NCBI RefSeq assembly: GCF_026672275.1
Contig: NZ_JANQCD010000009.1
Location: 84,548 to 148,547 of the forward strand
Source: Marinifilum sp. D737
Lineage (GTDB): Bacteria > Bacteroidota > Bacteroidia > Bacteroidales > Marinifilaceae
Reading direction: 5' to 3'
Length of the DNA: 64,000 nt
The first letter of the stretch is position 1, and each line of letters begins with the position of its first letter. This document shows, piece by piece, positions 36,538-45,533 of this stretch. Position numbers and translations under genes: made by a program. Under the pieces are notes generated by a model. It had not been told where the DNA came from, made no database searches, and worked only from the letters and a program-made list of their open reading frames with translations.

Positions 36538-38793
36538 ATGAACGTTGAAACCGAAAAAGATAAACAATTAGTACTTGATGCTTATGAAGCTCTTTTAAAA
36601 GACTGCAAAAGAAGTCATGCTGAAGAGAGTCGTAAGATGATTGAGAAGGCTTTCCAATTTGCCTGGAAAGCCCACAGAGGTGTGCGAAGAAAATCAGGAG
36701 AACCATATATATTACATCCAATTGAAGTTGCTCATATTGCTGCCAAAGAAATGGGTCTTGGCACAAAATCAATTGTTGCAGCTTTGCTTCACGATGTGGT
36801 TGAAGATACAGATTATACCGTTGAAGATATTGAAAATCTATTTGGCGAGAAAGTATCTCAAATCGTTGATGGACTAACCAAAATCAAAGGTGTTTTTGAT
36901 CAGAAAACATCAATGCAAGCGGAAAACTTCAGAAAAATGCTTCTCACCTTATCAGATGATTTACGTGTAATTCTGATAAAAATGGCTGATCGCCTGCACA
37001 ACATGCGAACCTTAAGTTCCATGCCATTGCGCAAGCAAATGAAGATTGCTGGTGAAACTCTTTTTCTTTTTGCTCCATTGGCTCATCGTATGGGCCTATA
37101 CACAATAAAAACAGAGCTTGAGAATCTAAGTTTAAAGTATGAGCATCCTGATGATTACAACTTAATTGATGAGAAGATAAAAGAGCAGGAAGCCAAACAA
37201 GCTAAGCTTATTGAGCGAATTATTGCGCCTATTGAAGTAAAACTGCAAGACAATAACATCCGCTGCTCCATAAAAAACCGTCCTCGTTCCATTTATTCCA
37301 TTTGGACCAAAATGCAAACTCAGAATGTTAGCGTAGAGGAAATTTATGACTTGCTTTCGGTTCGTGTTGTTTTTAAGCCTGAAGAAGGCATTCCTGAAAA
37401 AAACCAATGTTGGAATATTTACTCTCTAATCACCGATATCTACAAACCAAAACCAGAGCGAATAAGAGACTGGGTTAGTACCCCTAAAGCAAATGGTTAC
37501 GAAGCATTGCATGTAACTGCCATGGGACCGCAAGGAAATTGGGTAGAATTTCAGATTAGAACAGAAAGAATGGATGATATTGCAGAAAAAGGCTTTGCAG
37601 TTCATTCAAAATACAATATTAATGGTTCCGGCGAATCGGAACTTGATAAATGGCTAAAGGATGTAAGAGAAATTCTTGATAATCCTGAAGCCGATGCAAT
37701 GGCATTTTTAGATGAATTTAAACTGAACCTGTTCTCACAGGAAATTCAGGTTTTTACACCTAAAGGTCATATTAAAACCTTACCTAAAAATGCTACCACG
37801 CTGGATTTTGCCTATGAAATTCATACAGACATTGGCAACCAATGCATTGGTGCTAAAGTAAATCACCGCTTGGTTCCTCTTAGTCATGTACTTAAAAGTG
37901 GCGATCAGGTGGAAATCCTTACCTCCGAAAAACAATCTCCAAAACATGAGTGGACCGAATTTGTTGTTACAGCAAAAGCCAAATCGAAAATAAAGTCCGC
38001 TTTTAAGAAAGAGAGAAAAGAATATACCAGCAAGGGTGCCAGAATGGTAGAAGATCAACTTTTAGAGGTTGGACTTCAGCTAAATGCTAAAGCCTTGCGA
38101 AAAATGCTTGAACATTATAAACTATCTGGCAAGGAAGAGTTATTCTATAAAATTGGTATGGGTAAAATCGATATCAATGAAATAGAAGCTATTGTTCGCA
38201 AAAAATCGCGCAGCAAATTCATTAAATATTGGCGACTTAATTTTTTTGGTGATAGTGACAAAGAGGAAGCCGAAGAAGAAACCACAAGCGAAACAGTTGA
38301 AGACCAGAAGCCAACCATTGATAAAAAGAAGACTTTTATGCTTAATGAAATGGCTGCCAATGAGTCCTACAAAATTGCCACTTGCTGTAAGCCTATTCCA
38401 GGTGACGAGGTTCTTGGTTATTTAGATATGGCCAACAACGTAACCATTCACAAACGAAAATGTCCAAATGCCTTAAAACTGATGTCAAGTCAGGGAGATC
38501 GAATCTTAGCAGCCGACTGGACCAGTCATAGGTTAATGTCTTTCCTTGCTGTTATTGAGCTTTCAGGCATTGATAAAATTGGAATTGTGAACGAGGTAAC
38601 CAATATTATCTCAAAAGATCATGACGTAAATATGAGGTCTCTTCACTTCGAAAGTCACGATGGCGTTTTCGAAGGACTGATTCACCTTTACGTTCACAAT
38701 ACGGAAGACCTTAACAATCTTATCGTGAAGCTTATCAAGATCAAAGGCCTTGATAACGTGAAACGTATCGAAAATATTGAAGAATATTCCTAG
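36538..38793 (+). CDS. RelA/SpoT-family (p)ppGpp synthetase/hydrolase
   Basis: 751 residues, the full long-RSH layout. The HD hydrolase domain has ILHPIEVAHI and ALLHDVVEDTDY (HDxxxED). The synthetase domain follows with RPRSIYSIWTKM, LLSVRVVF and NGYEALHVTAMGP. Then come TGS (about 395-455: VFTPKGHIKTLPKNATTLDF), a helical region, a Cys-containing RIS/zinc-finger stretch (IATCCKPIPGDEVLGY and HKRKC), and a C-terminal ACT domain (about 675-751). Both active domains look intact, so it is likely a bifunctional Rel/SpoT enzyme controlling the stringent response. It stands alone with a 195-bp upstream gap; the Fur-family gene begins 100 bp later. Confidence 0.95.
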   Translation: MNVETEKDKQLVLDAYEALLKDCKRSHAEESRKMIEKAFQFAWKAHRGVRRKSGEPYILHPIEVAHIAAKEMGLGTKSIVAALLHDVVEDTDYTVEDIENLFGEKVSQIVDGLTKIKGVFDQKTSMQAENFRKMLLTLSDDLRVILIKMADRLHNMRTLSSMPLRKQMKIAGETLFLFAPLAHRMGLYTIKTELENLSLKYEHPDDYNLIDEKIKEQEAKQAKLIERIIAPIEVKLQDNNIRCSIKNRPRSIYSIWTKMQTQNVSVEEIYDLLSVRVVFKPEEGIPEKNQCWNIYSLITDIYKPKPERIRDWVSTPKANGYEALHVTAMGPQGNWVEFQIRTERMDDIAEKGFAVHSKYNINGSGESELDKWLKDVREILDNPEADAMAFLDEFKLNLFSQEIQVFTPKGHIKTLPKNATTLDFAYEIHTDIGNQCIGAKVNHRLVPLSHVLKSGDQVEILTSEKQSPKHEWTEFVVTAKAKSKIKSAFKKERKEYTSKGARMVEDQLLEVGLQLNAKALRKMLEHYKLSGKEELFYKIGMGKIDINEIEAIVRKKSRSKFIKYWRLNFFGDSDKEEAEEETTSETVEDQKPTIDKKKTFMLNEMAANESYKIATCCKPIPGDEVLGYLDMANNVTIHKRKCPNALKLMSSQGDRILAADWTSHRLMSFLAVIELSGIDKIGIVNEVTNIISKDHDVNMRSLHFESHDGVFEGLIHLYVHNTEDLNNLIVKLIKIKGLDNVKRIENIEEYS

Positions 38794-38893
38794 ATAAAAT
38801 TTATTCTAAATAAGGTTTTAATTCTAAAAAAAATTACTATTTTAGACCATTATTTTAAATTAGATTAGATAACACCTAGGTTATTTTTAAGAT

Positions 38894-39352
38894 ATGAGCA
38901 ACGAGGACACCAAAGAAATTGTGAAGAAGATGTTTACCGAATATCTTCAGAAAAAGGGACATCGAAAAACCCCTGAAAGATATGCTATTTTAGATGAGAT
39001 TTACTCACGTGAAGGGCATTTCGATATCGAGTCTCTTTACATATTTATGAAAAACAAAAATTATCGTGTAAGTAGAGCAACTCTTTATAATACTATAGAT
39101 TTGCTTCTTGATTGCAAATTGGTAATCAAGCATCAATTTGGTAAAAATATTGCTCAATTCGAAAAGGCTTACGATAGCAACAAACACGATCACTTAATTT
39201 GCACTCGTTGTGGAAAAGTATTAGAATTCTGCGACACAAGACTGGATGATGTAAGAAGAAACGTATCGGACGATATGGATTTCAAGGTTTCGCACCACTC
39301 ATTATACATCTATGGAACTTGTCAGGAATGTAGAAAACTAGAAAACAACTAA
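38894..39352 (+). CDS. fur: Fur-family metal-responsive repressor
   Basis: 152 residues. An N-terminal winged helix ([16 protein letters not shown], then [18 protein letters not shown] as recognition helix) is followed by the dimerisation domain with His-rich [17 protein letters not shown] and a second CxxC (YGTCQECRK). The two CxxC pairs form the structural zinc site. It could be Fur (iron), Zur or PerR; the sequence does not decide, though Fur is most common. It ends at a strong terminator and is monocistronic. Confidence 0.9.
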   Translation: MSNEDTKEIVKKMFTEYLQKKGHRKTPERYAILDEIYSREGHFDIESLYIFMKNKNYRVSRATLYNTIDLLLDCKLVIKHQFGKNIAQFEKAYDSNKHDHLICTRCGKVLEFCDTRLDDVRRNVSDDMDFKVSHHSLYIYGTCQECRKLENN

Positions 39353-39376
39353 ATTTATCAACAATCATATTTCCCT

Positions 39377-39407
39377 AAAAACCTCTTAAAAACAAGAGGT
39401 TTTTTTG
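39377..39407 (+). terminator. Rho-independent terminator
   Basis: Stem aaaacctctt/aagaggtttt with a 6-nt loop, running directly into a T tract. Ends the Fur-family gene. Confidence 0.92.
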
Positions 39408-39465
39408 TACCTGCACATTTTATCAACAAGCTGAATTTTCTTCAAAGCAATATCAAAATAATTAC

Positions 39466-39473
39466 TACCTTTG
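39466..39473 (+). promoter_or_regulatory. Candidate -7 promoter box for purA
   Basis: TACCTTTG matches TAnnTTTG and predicts a leader of about 120 nt. Within that leader AAATCCGAA occurs twice and a complementary TTCGGTCCGG follows, so the leader could fold or bind a regulator. Confidence 0.45.
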
Positions 39474-39599
39474 ACTGTTAAAACTTGTAACCATCCTTCA
39501 AGATTTAACATCAAATCCGAACCGTTTTATAAATCCGAAAAAATAACAATTCGGTCCGGTAAATTAGATTATAAGATTTAAATCAAATTATTAGACAAG

Positions 39600-40871
39600 A
39601 TGAAAGTTGATGTGCTTTTAGGCCTCCAGTGGGGAGATGAAGGTAAAGGAAAAGTTGTGGATGTACTGACCCCAAAGTACGATTTAATTACCCGTTTTCA
39701 GGGTGGACCAAATGCAGGACATACCTTAGAATTTAACGAGATAAAACACGTTTTACACACTATTCCTTCTGGTATTTTCCGCGATGATAAAATCAATGTA
39801 ATTGGTAATGGTGTTGTTATTGATCCTGTAATCTTTAAAAAGGAGATTGAAGGAATTAAAGGATTGGGTATTGATTTGTCTAAATCATTATTCATTTCTA
39901 AAAAAGCACATTTAATTTTACCATCTCACAGAATTCTTGATGCTGCTTCGGAAGCTGCCAAAGGAAAATCGAAAATTGGTTCTACTCTTAAAGGTATTGG
40001 CCCAACTTATATGGACAAAACTGGTAGAAACGGTTTAAGAGTTGGTGATATTAACAGTAATTTTAAAGAAAAATACGATCTTTTAGTTGCTAAGCACCGT
40101 CAGATGCTTGATAAATTCTACGAGTTCGACTATGATATTTCTGAGTACGAAGCTGAATGGTTCGAAGGAATTAAAGTTCTTAGCGAATTCCAACACATCG
40201 ATAGCGAACAATTCCTAAACGATGCATTAAAAGAAAACAAATCAATTCTTGCGGAAGGTGCTCAAGGTACTCTATTGGATATTGATTTTGGTTCATACCC
40301 ATTCGTAACATCTTCGAACACTGTTTGTGCTGGTGCTTGTACTGGTTTAGGTGTTGCTCCTAACAGAATTGGTAATGTTATTGGTATTTTTAAAGCTTAT
40401 TGTACTCGTGTAGGTATGGGACCATTCCCTACTGAATTGTTCGATGAAGATGGACAAAAATTAAGAGACAATGGTAATGAGTACGGCTCTACTACAGGTC
40501 GTCCAAGACGTTGTGGTTGGTTAGATTTAGTATCATTGAAGTATTCTATCATGATTAATGGCGTTACTGAATTAACCATGATGAAATCAGATGTTATGGA
40601 TGATTTTGAAAGTGTTAAAATCTGTACTTCATACAAAGTAAATGGTCAGGAAGTAGCACACGTTCCTTACGAAATGACTGAGGATATTGAGCCAGTTTAC
40701 ACTGAATTTAAAGGATGGAAAACTGATATGACTTCAATGACTCATGAAAATGAATTCCCGGAAGAATTTAATGCGTATATTGATTTCATTGAGAAAGAAA
40801 CAGGAGTTCCTGTAAAAGTTGTTTCGGTAGGTCCTAACCGAGCACAAACAATCGACAGAATGATTGACTAA
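39600..40871 (+). CDS. purA: Adenylosuccinate synthetase
   Basis: 423 residues, full length. It joins IMP and aspartate using GTP, the first step from IMP to AMP. Signatures are the N-terminal GLQWGDEGKGKVVDVL with catalytic Asp, the GPNAGHT block with catalytic His, GIGPTYMDK, and STTGRPRRCGWLD. Monocistronic with its own promoter box and terminator. Confidence 0.97.
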   Translation: MKVDVLLGLQWGDEGKGKVVDVLTPKYDLITRFQGGPNAGHTLEFNEIKHVLHTIPSGIFRDDKINVIGNGVVIDPVIFKKEIEGIKGLGIDLSKSLFISKKAHLILPSHRILDAASEAAKGKSKIGSTLKGIGPTYMDKTGRNGLRVGDINSNFKEKYDLLVAKHRQMLDKFYEFDYDISEYEAEWFEGIKVLSEFQHIDSEQFLNDALKENKSILAEGAQGTLLDIDFGSYPFVTSSNTVCAGACTGLGVAPNRIGNVIGIFKAYCTRVGMGPFPTELFDEDGQKLRDNGNEYGSTTGRPRRCGWLDLVSLKYSIMINGVTELTMMKSDVMDDFESVKICTSYKVNGQEVAHVPYEMTEDIEPVYTEFKGWKTDMTSMTHENEFPEEFNAYIDFIEKETGVPVKVVSVGPNRAQTIDRMID

Positions 40872-40891
40872 GATCAACATATATTATATAG

Positions 40892-40921
40892 AAAATCCCG
40901 CTATTAAGCGGGATTTTTTTT
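40892..40921 (+). terminator. Rho-independent terminator
   Basis: Stem aatcccgct/agcgggatt with a 4-5 nt loop and eight T. Ends purA; the next gene converges. Confidence 0.94.
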
Positions 40922-40949
40922 CATACTGCACGTACAACCTGGAATACTC

Positions 40950-41456
40950 TTACGCCATTTTTAAAATAACGCGTTTGTAATACACTCCATCGACCACATA
41001 AAATGTTCTACCATTTTTCGTAATCAATTTGTACCCATTTGGCAAATTGTCTACTTGTATGCCAACAGGAGGCGTAACAATTTCATACCTTTTTCCTAAC
41101 GCAATGTAATAGGTGCCGTAATGGTAAAAATAGTTACGATCATTTAAAACAATTCGAACGTGCTTTGCCGGTAGCACCTTAACCCTAATTCCTACCGGTG
41201 CAGCAACAATCTTGTATCCCCGGGTTGATTTTTTATAATAAATTCCATTTGCATGATAAAACACTCCTTTGCCATACTTTATTCTTTTGGCGGAATTCAC
41301 ATACAAAACATGTGTTCCTTTTGCAGGATATCGTTTGTATCTTTTATGCTTTACTACTAATTTTTTGTAAGTTCGCTTAGCCTGTACCTTACCAGGAATA
41401 AGCATACCACCCGATAAAAGGAATACAACAGCTAATAGTTTCACCAAATTCCTCAT
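40950..41456 (-). CDS. Secreted DUF6515-like protein
   Basis: 168 residues from MRNLVKLLAVVFLLSGG, which begins a good signal peptide; a Met nine codons earlier would only extend it. After a Lys/Arg/Tyr-rich segment the protein repeats a motif three times: F-Y-x-x-x-G-x-Y-Y followed by a P-V-G-I-x-V-x-x-L-P block (APVGIRVKVLP and PPVGIQVDNLP). This pattern fits small secreted DUF6515-type proteins. Very basic overall, so it could bind anionic surfaces. Function unknown. Confidence 0.65.
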   Translation of the reverse strand: MRNLVKLLAVVFLLSGGMLIPGKVQAKRTYKKLVVKHKRYKRYPAKGTHVLYVNSAKRIKYGKGVFYHANGIYYKKSTRGYKIVAAPVGIRVKVLPAKHVRIVLNDRNYFYHYGTYYIALGKRYEIVTPPVGIQVDNLPNGYKLITKNGRTFYVVDGVYYKRVILKMA

Positions 41457-41523
41457 TCTTTTACATTTTGAATTCTTCCACAAATCGATTCAACAATAAA
41501 TCCCGGGCGATATGAATTCTGAC

Positions 41524-42153
41524 CTATTTATTTACCAAATAATTGCTTCGCTTTTTAAACTGCTCATTTGTTAGGTTTACACTAAAGCTTCCATTACTGA
41601 TATCCTTGTATTCACTTGTCTTCACAAATTTCAACTTACCAGTGCCTTTTAGAAAAATTCGCCCTTCAAAACTTCCGTATAATACGTTGTTTTCAAATCC
41701 AGTTAATGTGAGTTTAATTTTGTCTTTTTTCACATTGCCCTGATATTCACAAACACCTGTCTCATTACAAAAACTTCTTTCTCTTTGCACTTCCTGCTCA
41801 TTATACCAGGATACATAACCCGATTCATCAAATTCACCACAAACCACATGGGGAAACTTAATATCATGCAAGTCTACTCCTTGAACTCCAATACTAATTT
41901 CTTCTGCAGTATCCATACAATCACTGTCTGCAATTAAACCTGTCAGGTAGATTGTTTTATCTTCTCGATTCCAAACACCCTCACAATTTTTCATTTCAAC
42001 GCAGCAATTGTCATTCCCTAAAAACTGCATACTAATCTGATTATCGTTTTTTTGATCTAACGTTTTGGTATTTATCCTTGCTGTATTCGATACAGTAGAA
42101 CATGAAACAAATAAGAACAAGGCTATTCCAGCATAAATTAGTCGTACTTTCAT
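41524..42153 (-). CDS. Hypothetical lipoprotein
   Basis: 209 residues with a lipoprotein signal (lipobox LFVSC, lipidated Cys18). The mature part contains many cysteines (NCCVEMKNC, SDCMD, VVCGEF, RSFCNETGVCEY), probably forming disulfides, and a beta-rich C-terminal half (KDKIKLTLTGF, LYGSFEGRIFLKGTG). No domain recognised. It lies 67 bp upstream of the DUF6515-like gene on the same strand; the two may be co-transcribed. Confidence 0.6.
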   Translation of the reverse strand: MKVRLIYAGIALFLFVSCSTVSNTARINTKTLDQKNDNQISMQFLGNDNCCVEMKNCEGVWNREDKTIYLTGLIADSDCMDTAEEISIGVQGVDLHDIKFPHVVCGEFDESGYVSWYNEQEVQRERSFCNETGVCEYQGNVKKDKIKLTLTGFENNVLYGSFEGRIFLKGTGKLKFVKTSEYKDISNGSFSVNLTNEQFKKRSNYLVNK

Positions 42154-42307
42154 AAGGCAATTTTTTATTTTACAGATGCATCTTTAATAAAAAGGTTGCG
42201 AGTAGTTTTAAGTTTTGTCTATTAATAAAACGATAAAATAGAACATTACCCTACTAAAAAAATATGATTTCTTTATCATATTTTATTCAAAACGCTAAGT
42301 TTTAAGC

Positions 42308-42340
42308 ACAAAAAAAGCTGCCAAATTATTGACAGCTTTG
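42308..42340 (-). terminator. Rho-independent terminator
   Basis: Ten-bp stem AAGCTGTCAA/TTGGCAGCTT (one G-T pair) followed by seven T on the minus strand. Ends the first MFS gene. Confidence 0.9.
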
Positions 42341-42360
42341 TTTTCTATATTGAAATATCT

Positions 42361-43725
42361 CTATTTACTATTCGAAGGCAACTCTAAACCGTATCCTGAT
42401 ACTTTATCCTCTCGCTTTAACAACAAGGCAAAGATAAATCCAACAATCCCAAGACCAGAAAACATGATCATTGTGTAAGTATAATCTAAGCTTTCCGTCC
42501 CTACGGGATTAGTACCATCCAAAATCATTCCTGCTAAAATTGGGAAAGCCCAGAGACCTAAATTCTGCACTGAAAACATGAAACCATATGCAGAACCAAT
42601 TCTCTTTTCATCAATCATTTTAGCAACAGAAGGCCACATAGCTGCAGGCACTAACGAGAATGCCAAGCCCAAAATCACCATCATAACATATGGAGTAACT
42701 GTGGTAAATGCAAAAGTAAGATGCACAATTGTTAATATTAAGGACCCATATATCATCAAGGATGCTGCTTTCCCATACTTGTCAACAAAGAATCCAAAAA
42801 TAGGAGTAAACAACATGGTTCCTAGCGGCATCATAGCTGCAATATCACCACTTTGGATTTCGGTTAAACCAAACTTGTTTTTAAAGAAATCTGCCGAAAA
42901 TGCAAAAAATGGAAACACTGCTGAATAAAAGGTCAAACACAAAAGTGTAACAAAAATAAATGATCGATTTGTAATCAACTTTCCAAGATCTGAAAACTTA
43001 AATGGATCTGATTTAGATTCAAGTGTACTTTTCTCAACTTGCTTATCCAACTTCAGGTCGAACATCATATAAATCAAAAATACAAGAAGTGCTGTAGTTA
43101 CAAAGAAAGCTGCAAACCATGTTGCCACTGTCCACCCAGCTTCAGCATTAATCAATCTAGGTGAAAGCATTAATGCCAACATAGAACCTGTTCTTGCCAA
43201 ACCTAGTTTTACACCAAATGCCAAAGCCAGCTCTTTTCCTTTGAACCATTTTACAATGATTTTACTAATTACAACAATACTGGTTTCTGCTCCTAAACCA
43301 AATAGGAATCGCCCCAATAACATCATTTTTAATTCTGGTGAATATCCAGGCATAAAAGAAGACATGAAAGCGTAGCCTAAACCTTCATTACGGTACATAT
43401 CACTGGCTCCATAAGCAGTAAGCAAAGCTCCCAATGCCATAAATGCGATAAACATGAACCCAGTTCTACGAATGCCCAGTTTATCAAGAATTACTCCCCC
43501 AAAAACTGCCATTAGTAAAAAAACATTGGGTACTGAATATACCGAGACAAACAGACCAAAATCGGTACTATCGAATCCAAGCTCTCTGGTTAAGGTTGAT
43601 TTTAATGGAGATAAAGCATCATAGAAATAATAGTTAGCTGCCAATACAAATCCAACAGTAAAGAGCATTGCCCATCGGGTAACAACGGAATCACGCAAGG
43701 AGGTTTTTAAAGCTTCTGTATTCAT
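42361..43725 (-). CDS. MFSD1-like MFS transporter (1 of 3)
   Basis: 454 residues from MNTEALKTSLRDS, which aligns with the starts of the two paralogues; an upstream in-frame Met is not used in them. Twelve predicted helices. After helix 2 there is the MFS loop signature GVILDKLGIRRTG. The block PAAMWPSVAKMIDEKRIGSAY followed by QNLGLWAFPILAGMILDG resembles the WP-x-V...LGTAYG...QNLG region of human MFSD1, a lysosomal dipeptide carrier. The C-terminus GYGLELPSNSK matches the other copies. It has its own terminator. Substrate inferred only: possibly small peptides. Confidence 0.82.
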   Translation of the reverse strand: MNTEALKTSLRDSVVTRWAMLFTVGFVLAANYYFYDALSPLKSTLTRELGFDSTDFGLFVSVYSVPNVFLLMAVFGGVILDKLGIRRTGFMFIAFMALGALLTAYGASDMYRNEGLGYAFMSSFMPGYSPELKMMLLGRFLFGLGAETSIVVISKIIVKWFKGKELALAFGVKLGLARTGSMLALMLSPRLINAEAGWTVATWFAAFFVTTALLVFLIYMMFDLKLDKQVEKSTLESKSDPFKFSDLGKLITNRSFIFVTLLCLTFYSAVFPFFAFSADFFKNKFGLTEIQSGDIAAMMPLGTMLFTPIFGFFVDKYGKAASLMIYGSLILTIVHLTFAFTTVTPYVMMVILGLAFSLVPAAMWPSVAKMIDEKRIGSAYGFMFSVQNLGLWAFPILAGMILDGTNPVGTESLDYTYTMIMFSGLGIVGFIFALLLKREDKVSGYGLELPSNSK

Positions 43726-43780
43726 TAGTTTAGTGTTAGTTATATTAAGGCTTCGAAAATACAAAACTTTTCGACACCGC

Positions 43781-43813
43781 ATAAAAAAAGCTGCCCGTTT
43801 GGACAGCTTTTGA
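43781..43813 (-). terminator. Rho-independent terminator
   Basis: Stem AAAGCTGTCC/GGGCAGCTTT with an AAAC loop and seven T on the minus strand. Separates MFS copies 2 and 1. Confidence 0.92.
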
Positions 43814-43831
43814 AAGTATTTTTCAATTCAA

Positions 43832-45271
43832 TTACTTCTGAATATTTGGCAATTCAAGACCGTAACCTTGCTTCTTGTCTTCCGCTTTCAATAGGAAACC
43901 AAAAATGGTAGCAAGAATCGTTAATCCTACAAAAATTAGCCAGGTTGAAGAATAATCGAACATTGGAATCTCACCAATTTCTCTTAATCCCTGAACTTTA
44001 GCAGAAATTTCGTTAGCAGGTACACCTTCTGCTCTGAAGTTTGCAATTGCAGTTTCAATTTTCTCGTTTACACCAGGGTTAGTCTTATCCAAAACAATTC
44101 CTAAAAGAATTGGAACCAACATTAGACCAATGTTCTGCACGTAGAAAATCAAAGCATAAGCCGATCCCAATTGTTTCTCTGGGATAATTTTTGGAACCGA
44201 TGGCCACATTGCCGAAGGAACCAAAGAGAAAGCAATTCCTAAAAGAATTACAGCAGCAATAGCAACCCAAGTTGCAGTAAGCGCTGGTAAATAGAAGATG
44301 GTATGAACAATCACCAGTAATACAGCTCCCAAAATCATAATAGAAGCACCCTTACCTAACTTATCGTAAATAAAACCGAAAAGAGGTGTTAACAGGATGG
44401 TACCAAATGGCAAAATAGATGGAATATCACCTGCTGTTGAAGGATCGATACCAAACTTATTAACCATCAAACCTGATGAAAATTTATAGAATGGGAATAC
44501 TGCTGAATAGAATAACAAACAAAGGATCGCAATATACCAGAAACCTTTACTCTTGATGATCAAACCAAGATCAGCAATTTTAAATGGTTCTTCTTCCTCA
44601 GCCTCATCCTCAATTTGCTTGTCTAATTTCACATCCATCACACAATAAACAATGAAAAGAATTAATGCAATACTTAAGGCAATAGTTCCTACCAATACCG
44701 TTGTAGGGATATCAAAAGCTTTTGCAATACGTGGAGATCCAAATAAAGCAAGGAATGAACCTAAACGAGCCAATGCCATTTCGGTACCCATAGCCAAAGC
44801 CATCTCTTTTCCTTTAAACCATTTTACAATGATTCTTGATACAGTAATACCAGCACCTTCGGCACCCACACAGAATACAGCAAAACCAGCTGCAGAAGTA
44901 AATACTCTGGCATCGATTCCAATGATTGTTGCTCCCACTTCATAATTGTGAGCAAATGCATAGTACTTAATAGTAGCACCAATAATCATCACCAAACCAG
45001 ATCCTACTGCGGTAAATCTGATACCCATCTTATCAAGAATGATTCCAGCAAAAATCAGCATAAATGCAAATACATTCAAGTATCCCTGAGCTCCGGTAAC
45101 AATTCCCCAATCGGTACCACTCCATCCGTAAGTACTTTGAATTTGAGTTTGAAGAGGAGAAAGCACCTCCATAAAGGTATATGCAATAAGCATAGTTACC
45201 GAAACGAGAATTAACACAAACCAACGGGCACCTGCGTTTTCTCTCAACGTCTTTTTAATAGCGTCTGTCAT
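43832..45271 (-). CDS. MFSD1-like MFS transporter (2 of 3)
   Basis: 479 residues, twelve predicted helices. It shares with its neighbours the start MTDAIKKTLREN-ARW, the GIILDKMGIRFTAVG loop, RIIVKWFKGKEMALAMG in the middle, SAMWPSVPKIIPEKQLGSAY, and the end GYGLELPNIQK. It has an extra insertion between helices 11 and 12 (about 400-445) not present in the others. An upstream stretch (about 45310) resembles the region before copy 3, so promoters may be shared in type. Substrate unknown; MFSD1 similarity suggests small peptides. Confidence 0.82.
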   Translation of the reverse strand: MTDAIKKTLRENAGARWFVLILVSVTMLIAYTFMEVLSPLQTQIQSTYGWSGTDWGIVTGAQGYLNVFAFMLIFAGIILDKMGIRFTAVGSGLVMIIGATIKYYAFAHNYEVGATIIGIDARVFTSAAGFAVFCVGAEGAGITVSRIIVKWFKGKEMALAMGTEMALARLGSFLALFGSPRIAKAFDIPTTVLVGTIALSIALILFIVYCVMDVKLDKQIEDEAEEEEPFKIADLGLIIKSKGFWYIAILCLLFYSAVFPFYKFSSGLMVNKFGIDPSTAGDIPSILPFGTILLTPLFGFIYDKLGKGASIMILGAVLLVIVHTIFYLPALTATWVAIAAVILLGIAFSLVPSAMWPSVPKIIPEKQLGSAYALIFYVQNIGLMLVPILLGIVLDKTNPGVNEKIETAIANFRAEGVPANEISAKVQGLREIGEIPMFDYSSTWLIFVGLTILATIFGFLLKAEDKKQGYGLELPNIQK

Positions 45272-45379
45272 TATTAAAATTTTAGGGTTAAACTTTTATT
45301 AATCATTTTAGGAGCCCACTAAATTAAGATTAATGACTTAAAAAACAAATGACTGAATTCATACTAGAATAAAAGGCAC

Positions 45380-45408
45380 AAAAAAAAGTCGCCTAATAGG
45401 CGACTTTT
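45380..45408 (-). terminator. Rho-independent terminator
   Basis: GTCGCCT/AGGCGAC stem flanked by A and T runs; eight T on the minus strand. Ends MFS copy 3, 126 bp after its stop. Confidence 0.92.
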
Positions 45409-45533
45409 ATAATATGTTTGATTGGTTCCGAAAGGGATTCAAATTCCCGGTAACTCCACTGTATTTGTAAGCAGGACTTATAGATCCATCGGTACTATTC
45501 CAATTTTTAATATTTAAGCAGAAATGATATAAA

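Noticed and set aside
45409..45533. T-arm-like AGGGATTCAAATTCCCGG stretch suggesting a tRNA
   Set aside because: No acceptor stem, anticodon arm or CCA end can be paired around it on either strand.
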